A stretch of 21,954 nucleotides of DNA from Parachlorella kessleri (lineage: Eukaryota > Chlorophyta > Trebouxiophyceae > Chlorellales > Chlorellaceae), in assembly GCA_001598975.1 (NCBI GenBank), contig BBXU01001316.1, positions 1-21,954 on the forward strand, given 5' to 3'. The notes under the pieces were generated by a model. That model made no database searches and was not told where the DNA came from. It saw only the letters and a list, made by a program, of their open reading frames with translations. The first letter of the stretch is position 1. Each line of letters starts with the position of its first letter. The translations under genes were made by a program, and so were the position numbers. Positions 10,877-19,213 of this stretch are shown here, piece after piece.

Positions 10877-11818
10877 CCCTAGATGAAGCCTGCATGTCCT
10901 TGACCCAGAAGTTGGGATCGTCTGGGCCAATCGGGAGGTTGGGTCCTGCTGGTCATTGGTTGACCTGCCCGGTTTTGCTGGCTGAGGATGGAAGCAGGCG
11001 ACACTTGCTCTTGCACTTCACCTCTATTGGGAGACCAATATCTTGTCGCTGGTGGCAGGCTGTGTGAACCGAGGGGAGGTGAGGTGACATATACCGCAGG
11101 TGCGGTGTATAGTATGTGTGAGAAGCAACAGTTTTCAAGCGAGTGGGCGGCAATAAAATTTGTGGGCCGTTTTGGTTGTCTGCTATCCTGGAGTTAGTCT
11201 TGGCAGCAGGGATATTTGCCAAGCCCAGCCGAAGCCTGCAGATAAGTCAAGGCCTGGGCCCTGTTTTGGCTGCAGCCATTGCACTGCATTGTGGGTCGAA
11301 CTCGAATTATGTCTTTGGTGTTTGCCTGCTGTATGCTGTCACGTCACTTGAAAGATGCATCTGCCAGTCAGCTTTGTAACGGCAGCAGCCAGTGCGGCAT
11401 ATGCGGCAGGGTGCATGGCAGGTTGTCAGGAAATGGACCAGCATGCTGCAGCACATATCTGGGCCTCAGCTCAACTTTAATTATAGCTGAGTATCCTCAA
11501 ACAGTGGATATATGCCGTTGCATCTCCGCCATCATGGAGCAAGGCCTCTTGGAAGCTGAAGCCCGCACCCGCCCCCACGTGGAAGGAAGGGGAAATGACT
11601 CCACCCACATGTGGCCACACCTCGGGGTGATCGTCAGGCTGATAGCAACAGTCATACGTGTATAATAACAAGTCAAGGGACGCCGGGTGTTGAAGACGTT
11701 CAATCGCCAGAAGCTGACTGATCAGAAGCCAGGTGCAGGTGGTGTCCAGGGAGCTCACCTGTTGGACCGGGGGACCACGTTTGTTTCCTGGCATCCCAGC
11801 CGGAACCGGCGGTCTGGG
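10877..11818. other. Gene B 3' flank and gene C upstream region, no gene seen
   Basis: No exon chain with consistent phase and splice sites is visible on either strand. A reading frame continuing from 10823 to about 11067 could be coding if gene B ends late. The remainder is taken as 3' UTR and upstream sequence. Confidence 0.4.
11375..11379 (+). terminator. Candidate TGTAA polyadenylation signal for gene B
   Basis: TGTAA is the usual polyadenylation signal in chlamydomonad algae. This one lies about 500 bp after the latest-but-one possible stop of gene B (10876), a normal 3' UTR length for that group. A five-base motif is weak evidence alone. Confidence 0.3.
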
Positions 11819-11825
11819 TATATAG
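11819..11825 (+). promoter_or_regulatory. TATA-like box of gene C
   Basis: TATATAG lies 113 bp upstream of the chosen start codon. A transcription start 25-30 bp downstream would fall near 11848, leaving a 5' UTR of about 85 nt. This argues against an upstream in-frame ATG at 11845 being the start. Confidence 0.45.
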
Positions 11826-11931
11826 TGACCGCTCGGGGATCTGTATGGGAGTCTTTACGCAACGCGCCGCTGCAAGCCAGTTATTTGCCTGCAGGCCAGG
11901 TCCCGTCTCTTCTAACCGTCCAAGGTATAAC

Positions 11932-14900
11932 ATGCTCCTCAGCGAGCTGCCAGATGAGCTTCTGCAGCTAATAGCAGCATCCCTGGATGAAACAGCGCTG
12001 AGCGAGGCTCAGCTGTCCTGCCGCGGCTGGCGCGGAGCCTTTGGCCGTGCCGTGCTGCGGCTGCACCCACGACAGCTGCCGCCAGGGACGCTGCCGCGCC
12101 GCTTCCCGAACCTGCAGAGCCTGGACTTGAGTCGCTGCGTGGGCAGCCTGGTGACAGATGCGGCAGTACAGTCGCTGTCGGCGCTCACGCTCCTCACCGC
12201 CCTCGGCCTCAAGGGCTGCAGCAAGGTATCCTCTGACGCGGTCAGAGAGCTGCAGACGCTGGCCATGCTGGAGCGGCTGGACCTATCTGGCTGCAAGGTG
12301 CGCTACTGTCTTTCCGTTTCTCCGGGGGGGGGGGTGGGGGGGGGTTCACTGGGTTGGGAGTTTGGGGGAGGTGACATACCCTCGGCAGGTGTGTAGTTAT
12401 ATGTTGCCCGCCAGCCAGCAGGGCCTCATGACATGGCGCTAGCCAGAAGGGAGGGGCAACTGTATTTTGCTAGCCCGGTGGTGCGGCTTGCTTGGGTTCT
12501 GCCATCATTAGTTAGGGCCGGTCGTGTTTGACAGCACACCAGGCGGCGGGGGCTGGGGTGGCGAGCGGGCAGCTGTGTAGGTGTGGTAAGTGACCGGCCG
12601 GGAGTTGCAGAGAGAGATGTGGAGGTGGCTGTGTTGTTGTGGTTGTAGGTCTAGGCAGGAATTTCTTTCGGGCTCCTGCCCCCGCCCGCCCGAATGATTG
12701 CGGGACCCACGCTGTCGATCACAGTAACGAAGAAAACAAAGTGTATGCGAGATTTTTTTTGTGCTCGTCTAACATCCTGCGGAGAGAATTAACATGGCTT
12801 TCCCATTCCGCGCGAACCAGTTTGGGATCACGAGGGCACAGACTGGCGTTGCCGTCATGTAAGCTGGCCAGGTCCAGCGTTTGCGGCTTGCCCTGCCTGC
12901 GAGAGGACACCTGGCAACCATACCCGTTGCCCTTGGTTGCAGTCGCTGACCAGCGACGCGCTGGCGGTGCTGCCGTCCTTCCGCTCGCTGTGCACGCTGC
13001 GCTGCGACAACTGCATCCGCATAGCGGACGAAGCGCTGGCGTACCTACCAGGCCCGGCCGCACGCAGCAGCCTGCAAGACCTGTCCCTAGTTGGCTGCCT
13101 GGGCGTGCGGGGCCCTGGCTTGGAGCACCTGTCGGCGCTGAGGGCGCTGACCACGTTAAACCTCAGCGGGCTGGCGCAGCTGTCAGACGAGTACCTGGCA
13201 CCGCTGGCACGCCTGCCACAGCTGCGGGAGCTGGTTCTGGACAGGTAATGGTTTGAGGCGGGCGGGCGAATGGCAGGCAGGCGGGCGAATGCCGGGCTGG
13301 CTGGTGTTGGGTGTGTATTGGTGTTTGCTGGCTGGCTGGGAGGGTGGACGTATGTGTTTGTTGTTGTCTGGTGCTGGAAGGAGGCATGGTTTGGCTGGTA
13401 GGGGGACGGCGGGGGGTGGGGGGGGCCTACATGTTGGATGAGTGTGTGTGTTGACACTGCTATACTGGACATCCTCACGGAGTCGGGCACTTGGTAGTGG
13501 TGCGCCAACCACTGCTGTCACTAACGAACTGCCAGTCGGCTGTTATCTTGCCTTGCCATCCAGCTCTAGCCTCTGTCTGCATTAGAGATGCCTCCTATGT
13601 TTCCCACCCTCATTGCACACTTCTCAATGGCTAAAACGTGCCTACTCTAGGAAACCATGGGCATTTTAGCTGTCTTGTTAGCAAACACCGCTTTAGCTCC
13701 TAAAGACCTCATCGTCTGTAACAGTGCATTGTAAGCCAATGGATGGTCGTGCAGGTGCTGTGGGCTGACAGGGGTGGGTCTCGGCGAGTTGGCGGGGGCA
13801 CCAGAGCTGCGCACGCTGTCACTGCTGGAGTGCCAGGTGAGGCTCTGGTGTAGTTTTGTCTTCGTGCCATCATGGCATCATGGTGGGTGGGTGATGCTGG
13901 CCGACCCTGCTGTCAGATATGATTTGTTAGGTGTTGCGATGTGGAGCAGGGCGTGTGGTATTTGCATGGCTAGGTGACCGTGGGTGCACGCACGCTTTGA
14001 GGAGAATGTGCTGGTACAAGGGCGCGCGCTTTCGCAGCCCGCTGCAGCGCTCCTTTGCTGCTGGGTTTACGGGTAGCCTTAGGCTTTGCCTGCCGGCTAG
14101 AGTTGTGAACAGGGAGCATGATTTTGCACCTCTTGTACATACCAGCAAGGCATACTAGCACAGCCCTGCACTTGCAAGCCACTGTTCAGATTGGATGCAT
14201 GCGACACAGGGCAGAAAAGTGGAGTGGCAGGCGAGCGTCTGTGCATATCTCACATAAGGGCATAGCTGAACCACCGGCCATGGTGCTTTGTAAGCAAAGC
14301 TTCTTGCAAGGCCTTGCCATGCAGGTGGTGGATGGTGCGTTAGGGGAGATTGCCAAGCTGCAAGGGCTGACCCTACTCACCCTAGACTACTGCCAGCGTA
14401 TCACAGACGGCGGGCTGGCTGCGCTGGGCGCGCTGCCCTCGCTGCGCACGCTGAACCTGCGGGGCTGTGAGGCTGTCAGGTACAGCTTGTATCGTGGTAT
14501 TAGCGAGGATTGTGGGGGACCTGCAGGGTGTGAAAGGGTAGCATGGGCATATGACAGTTGATGTGTCGGGCCCTTGCTGCTGCCTGTGCAGTATCCAGTA
14601 TCCTTTTGGTGTAAAGCGGTGTCGGTGGTGCTTGCCGTCATGGGTTCGCCCCCGCCTAGTGGGCTAAACTTGGCACCATCGATACTTCCGTGGGGTACAT
14701 CTGGACCTGTCATGAAGGGTGCACTGTGGAGCCTCCTATGCGCCGCCCCGGCATGGAATCCGGAAGAAAGACACTCATGGCGCGTCCCTAGTGGGCCGCA
14801 GGGGCCACGGCTTTGTGTCGTTCCAGCGCTCGACGTCGCTCTCGTCGGTCAACCTCAGCTGGTGTCCCAACCTGTCCTCCGCGGGCATGCACATCCTGGG

Positions 14901-16368
14901 CCAGGCAAGTTAGAGGGACGGTGGCAGTTACAGTGACCGTTGCAACAACTATGCACATCCTGGGCCAGGCAAGTCGCAGTGACGGTGACGGCGACGGTGA
15001 CCGTTACGACAGTTGTGCACATACTGGGCCAGGCAAGTCACAGTGACGGTGGCAGTTACGGTGACACGCACTTCCTGGGGCAGGCAAGTCACAGTGACGG
15101 TGACAGTTGCCTGGGCCGCTCGCACCTCACTGGGTTGAGTGCACGCTGGAGCTACAAGTTGGGGCAGGCCTGATGCCTGCTGCCCCCACCGATTGCTGAC
15201 CACGTGCTGACCGGCGTGACTGACCTGCACATGCCGCGCTGCGGGTTGACTAACCTCGGGTCACCTGCATTGTCGGGTGCAGGCGCTGACGAGCGTGACC
15301 GACCTGAACATGGCGCGCTGACTACTTCCCTGATTAACCTCGCGTCACCTGCACTGTCAATGGCAGGTGCTGACCAGCGTGACCGACCCGAACATGGCGT
15401 GCGCTGCGGGGTGACTAACCTCGTGTCACCTGCGTTGTCAAGTGCAGGTGCTGACCAGCGTGACGGACCTGAACATGGCGCGCTGCGGGCTGACCAACCG
15501 GCAGGCCGAGGAGATCTCGGGGCTGACCCGCCTGAGGTCCCTCACGCTGGGCAACTCCCCGGAGGTCACCTGTGGGGGCCTGGAGGCCATCCTGCGGGGC
15601 TGCCGAAGCATAACGAGGTGGGTCCATCCATTTGGCCAGTATGGTTGTAGTCATGTTTAGTCACATGTGGAGGCCTGCAGGCTAGCTTGCGAGCTGATGA
15701 AGCGTCACCAGGTGGGTGGGCCCTTCGAGGCCGCCGCCATTCCAGGAATGGAACAGTGGATGAGTTTTTTTGGGGGCCTGGGGTTCGTCATGCAAATCTG
15801 CCGTAGCATGACAAGGTGGGTGCGTCCAGGCCACCAGGGTGCAAATGTGCTTTCCTCTCTCTGCGAGACGTGGCCCCGCAGCTGGGCCCAGGAAACCCTA
15901 CCTTACCAGCTGCAGCATGGCGTCATTACTCTCATCCTGCACCTGCTGACTGCAGATTGCGGTGGGGCAGGCCCTGGTGACCATGGCCTTAGGGCAGCAG
16001 CATCGTAGTCATTACTTTCACCTTCTGACTGCAGCTCCTGCCTCTGTGTGTGCAGGCTGGACGTGAGCGGCTGCCCCAACCTGGGCGACCGCTGCCTGGC
16101 CGCCGTGGCCCGCCTGCCACAGCTGGCCTGCCTCTCCCTCAACGGCTGCAAGGCCATCACCAACTCGGGCGTGTCCCACCTGGCCAGGGCCTCAGCCCTC
16201 ACAGAGCTCAACCTGGCGCATAGTTCGGTCAGCGACGTGGCCAGCCTGGCGCCGCTGCGGCCCCACCTGGCGGTGCTGAACCTGTTTGGGTGCAAGCTGG
16301 GGGCGGTGCCGGACTGGGCGGCGCCCGGGTCGCCGCACTCGGTGGTGCCCACGCTGGGCACGCTGTGA
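11932..16368 (+). CDS. Gene C: F-box/leucine-rich-repeat protein, complete, 496 residues
   Basis: Seven exons: 11932-12297, 12943-13244, 13755-13836, 14325-14479, 14802-14904, 15448-15617, 16056-16368. Their summed length is 1491 nt and all phases join. Residues about 2-45 are an F-box (LLSELPDELLQLI, SCRGWRGAFGRA). About 17 leucine-rich repeats follow to near residue 470, mostly the cysteine-containing type (LDLSRC, LGLKGC, LDLSGC, LNLRGC, LNLSWC, LDVSGCPNLG, LSLNGCKAIT). By family knowledge this is a substrate-recognition subunit of an SCF ubiquitin ligase: the F-box binds Skp1 and the repeats bind the target, which is unknown. Exons 1, 3 and 4 end just after an LxLxxC motif, suggesting growth by exon or repeat duplication. 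The exon 5 donor is CAG|GCAAGT (GC type). The start was chosen from the TATA position; an in-frame ATG at 11845 would add 29 residues. Confidence 0.88.
12324..12344 (+). repeat. G-run with G-quadruplex potential in gene C intron 1
   Basis: Eleven G residues, one T and nine G residues lie within 30 bp of the exon 1 donor (GTGCGC at 12298). The tract could fold into a G-quadruplex in the pre-mRNA. No function is shown. Confidence 0.7.
13257..13300. repeat. GGCGGGCGAATG minisatellite in gene C intron 2
   Basis: GGCGGGCGAATG occurs twice (near 13259 and 13281), joined by GCAGGCAG. It is followed by GGCTGG units and, at 13400-13425, long G runs. All are intronic. Confidence 0.6.
14887..15089 (+). 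repeat. Four-copy tandem array of the gene C exon 5 end plus GC donor
   Basis: The last 18 nt of exon 5 plus GCAAGT (ATGCACATCCTGGGCCAG|GCAAGT) occur at 14887-14910, 14951-14974, 15015-15038 and 15066-15089. The spacings are 64, 64 and 51 bp. The third and fourth copies carry one to four changes, but the GCAAGT is unchanged in all four. Sequence between the copies is built from GTGACGGT-type subunits. Only the first copy keeps the LRR reading frame continuous. Confidence 0.9.
15204..15500 (+). repeat. Four-copy tandem array of the gene C exon 6 acceptor and start
   Basis: Units starting at 15204, 15283, 15367 and 15448 (spacings 79, 84, 81 bp) each begin like exon 6 (GTGCTGACCAGCGTGACC). The last three are preceded by (G/T)GCAG or GGCAG. 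The fourth is the real exon 6, fixed by phase and by the LRR continuation. Units 2 and 3 hit a stop within 16 codons in the frame used by gene C, so they are decayed pseudo-exons. Confidence 0.9.
15600..15838 (+). repeat. Duplicated donor region of gene C exon 6
   Basis: The exon 6 end and donor (CTGCCGAAGCATAACGAG|GTGGGTCCATCCA, from 15600) recur 199 bp downstream inside intron 6 (CTGCCGTAGCATGACAAG|GTGGGTGCGTCCA, from 15799). The second copy is a decoy donor with a full GTGGGT. Confidence 0.75.
15912..16034 (+). repeat. Duplicated acceptor-like segment in gene C intron 6
   Basis: GTCATTACTCTCATCCT...GCTGACTGCAG (15922-15955) recurs as GTCATTACTTTCACCT...TCTGACTGCAG (16008-16034). Both are pyrimidine-rich and end in GACTGCAG, a good 3' splice signal. 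The acceptor assigned to exon 7 is a further GTGCAG at 16055. Confidence 0.7.
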
Positions 16369-16882
16369 GGCGCTGGGGGCGGCGGCGCGCGCTGGGCGCG
16401 CTGTGGCGCCCTGGACGTCTCGTGCTCTGCACGCCGCGTGATGCTGGGGTAAGCTGGGGGGGGCGGTTGGCGCTTGGACGTTATGCTTGTTGGACACTTG
16501 TAGTTGAGGGCACCATTAGCTTGTACTGCTTTTCCCCATCTGTCTTGCTTGCAGAAGGGCCTGTGCCTGAGGTGTTGGCTCTAAGCGCAGTGGTCTGCCC
16601 GATTGCGCTAGGTTCGTGTGATGCTGTGTCTGTGTACACATCGCATACTGTAGCATATGACCGGTACTGCCAGCTGGCAGGAGAACATGCCGTTGTATGC
16701 AATGCTGCTGGGCCTGCTGGGCAGGTGCAGCATATAGAAAGCATTTCATTCTTTCTTGCTCATGAACGCCCCCATTGTAGTTTTCATGTCGCTGTCTGTG
16801 GACCAGGGCTGTTCTCTTTCGTGCATTGCTCCTAGGCATCACTATCGTAGACAGCGGTAAGTATTTCGTTCTACCTTTCCCC

Positions 16883-16887
16883 TGTAA
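16883..16887 (+). terminator. Candidate TGTAA polyadenylation signal for gene C
   Basis: TGTAA lies 515 bp after the gene C stop codon, a typical 3' UTR length for chlamydomonad algae. It is preceded by a pyrimidine-rich stretch. A later TGTAA at 17395 is an alternative. Confidence 0.4.
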
Positions 16888-17122
16888 GTGACTGTTAAGC
16901 GGCGCGCTGATGCCCCTGACCGCAGCGCATGCTGTGTGGGCTGCATGCCATGCAGACACGCTTTGTATCTCTTTTGATGTGTTACTCGGTAGTCAGTGTC
17001 ATACCGCACCCTTCACTCCCTGCCGTGCCAATAGTACTCTATGTCTACGAGCGCAGGATAGGTTGAACTCTCTGCTTGGGGTGGTCACTAGGAAGCCGCC
17101 AGGGACAGTCTTGTGGGGGGGG

Positions 17123-17152
17123 TCCTTTGCCCAAAGGAGTGGGCAAAGGAGT
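17123..17152. repeat. Short hairpin and 12-bp tandem repeat
   Basis: TCCTTTGCCC (17123-17132) pairs perfectly with GGGCAAAGGA (17141-17150) across an 8-nt loop. The same segment is a two-unit direct repeat (GCCCAAAGGAGT then GGGCAAAGGAGT). It lies in the gene C 3' flank. Confidence 0.65.
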
Positions 17153-17730
17153 GGCACTGAAGCTCCCTGCATGGAGCGCTGAAGCATGCGTGTGCGGATC
17201 GCAGGACCACAGAGTGTTTCATTCCACACGGCCAGCCAGCAAGGTTGCCGAATGTGCACAGTGTTTTGCCTCCGTGCAAACAGTCCAAGGCTGCTCTCGG
17301 TCCAGCAAGGTGGGGGGTCTGAGGGGTGGTCATCCCCCCGGGCGCCCACATATCCTTACACCCACTGCAGCCTTCACCCGGGGTGGCAGAAGGATGTAAG
17401 TTGTGCGTGCATGTGTGGGGGGTGGGGGTGGGGGTGTATCCTGCACAACCGAAGTTGATGTCATGCACACACCCGCCGGAACAAGGCAAGCTGACTTCCA
17501 AGGGGTGCATTGGAATGATGACCAGCTGTAGCTTGCTATCTTAACACCTTGAGCAATTCCTTCACCACCGCTTTCCCGCGAAACACTAAAGAGCATGGGA
17601 GCGCAGTACCTAACCCCTCAACCTTTAGTCAGAGCAATTGTACAGTGTCCAGGTGGCTTGCCCCTAGTTCAATATGGCCTAGCGTAGCAGCATATACCGC
17701 CCCCCGCAACTGGGGCTAGGACTTAAAGAG

Positions 17731-18176
17731 GCAGCATGGGACAAACCACTTTGAGATGGAATGCACGTGACAGGAAGGGGTCAGACAGCCATTTGGCAGG
17801 TGCTGAGACTATTTTGATGCACCTTAACCAAACGTCCAGACAGTAATAACAACCACCACCAATGGGTGCTGTGTGTAGTCTGCCGTAGGATTCATGAACG
17901 CTGACAGAATCAAAGATGCCCTTGGAGTGGTACAAGTCTACTCCAAGTTGCTACCGTTGTGACAACTCCAACGACAACTTTGATTCGGTCGGCATCCGTG
18001 AAGCCGACGACAGACTACACAGTTCACATGATGCTGGTTATTCAACACTGTCCCGACTATTTGGTACAGGTGCAATAATATCAGTTCTAGCATCCGCCAA
18101 ACTGCTGCCTGACCCCATCCTGTCACGTGCATCTCCACCTTAAAGGGGGCTAACAAAATGGTTTGTACCATGCTGT
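17731..18176. mobile_element. Snap-back inverted repeat: two decayed copies of a transposase-like tail
   Basis: The left arm (about 17733-17935, plus strand) matches the reverse complement of the right arm (about 17936-18175), roughly three-quarters identical by eye, with almost no loop. The left arm lacks about 13 bp near its outer end. The right arm is open on the minus strand for about 65 codons to a TAG and encodes GWGQAAVWRMLEL, then HHVNC, then CVVCRRLHGCRPNQSCRWSC. The left arm encodes a recognisable version (GRGQTAIWQVLRL, CVVCRRIHER) broken by stops and a frameshift. A conserved C-x2-C...C-x3-C tail after a Trp-containing helix, and TTAA at the outer parts of both arms, recall piggyBac-type transposases. 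That assignment is a guess. The shared protein pattern shows both arms descend from a coding sequence. Confidence 0.5.
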
Positions 18177-19213
18177 GCTAAACGTCCCATTTCTGTGTGT
18201 TTTCCTGTGTACCCCCGCCCCTCCCCAGCCCCCTGCTAATCGCACTAGGCAGATTGTTGCCCAACTGCCCTGCCCTGTCAGCTGCACTCCCTCTAGCAGT
18301 GACCCACCCGCTGAACCCGTTCCTTTGTTAAACCCCATCCCATGGCTGCCCCGTGCCGAGCACCCCAGCAGTAGGCGCTCACCCCAGCTGCACGTCCTCG
18401 GCATGCCCCTTGCCCCTCCTGACCACATCTGTTTGTATATGGTGGACACATGGGAGAGTGACCGCAGATGCCAATTGCAGACTTGCAGTTGATAGCGGCA
18501 GCCCGTGTGGCTGGTGGAACCCTTCCCCTGCCGCCCAGTCTTGCAAGGGACACGGGTTCGTCAACCCCCCCGCAGTACATGCCTGCTGCGCCCATCAGAA
18601 GCAGTCCAGCTCCCAACCCACTGTCTCATCCACTGCATCACCCGCTTGAACGACAGTGCTGGGTCACGGCAGTAACAACACTCTGCTCCCAGCATCGGCT
18701 AACCATCTGGGCTTCCTAGCTATTAGTTGGCTGGCGGGTCCTAGGTACTGAGCGGGAACAAACGGAGCAGAAGGGTGTTGGAGGAACCTCCAGTAGGCCA
18801 CGACAGCAATCCACGCCAGTGGTTCGCTGGGGGTTCTTTGAGTGGCTGTCGACAGGGTCGTCATGGCATGGAGGTCCAGAGTGATGGGTTGTGCTGTACG
18901 CATACGCACCCCCAAATTGTTATGTGAGCTCAAGTAACTGATCAGTGTGTGATTGAGGCCTATGGAACGGCGCTCCAGGGCCGTGCCACGCCGCAGAGGC
19001 AAGGCCAGTACGGAACAACAACCCCAGCTGCCGCAGTCTGGAGGCCAGGTGAAGCCAAGCCTTCCACTGACATAGCCCCACTGCGGCCAGAGTTGCTGTG
19101 GTAACACCCACTGAGCTAGCCAATACTGCCAGCCCCCTTTAGTGGGGAGGGTTCCCTGGAGGCCCTCGATGCTTTGCCCTCTTAGCTGGGCTTGTTCCAC
19201 GACTGAGCCGCAG
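18177..19213. other. Gene D upstream region; first exon not located
   Basis: Gene D needs at least one exon before 19214. One weak candidate is a Pro/Ala/Ser-rich frame starting at ATG 18468 and ending in phase 0 at GGCA|GTAACA (about 18670). Nothing else supports it. No other gene is seen here. Confidence 0.3.

Larger units (their letters stand above)
16369..17733. other. Gene C 3' flank, no gene seen
   Basis: No exon chain with consistent phases and splice sites is visible on either strand. It includes the probable 3' UTR of gene C and scattered G runs (16457, 17113, 17415). Confidence 0.5.

Noticed and set aside
12855..13508. 217-codon minus-strand frame
   Set aside because: It is the complement of GC-rich LRR exon 2 of gene C and of a G-rich intron; its Pro/Thr-rich composition is an antisense artefact.
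14887..15500. Regularly spaced repeats resembling a CRISPR array
   Set aside because: Repeats are exon or splice-site copies, spacers are themselves related GTGACGGT subrepeats, and the setting is a eukaryotic intron.
15204..15650. 148-codon plus-strand frame across the acceptor array
   Set aside because: It stays open only because the repeats have lengths that shift frame. The LRR protein is encoded in another frame from 15448.
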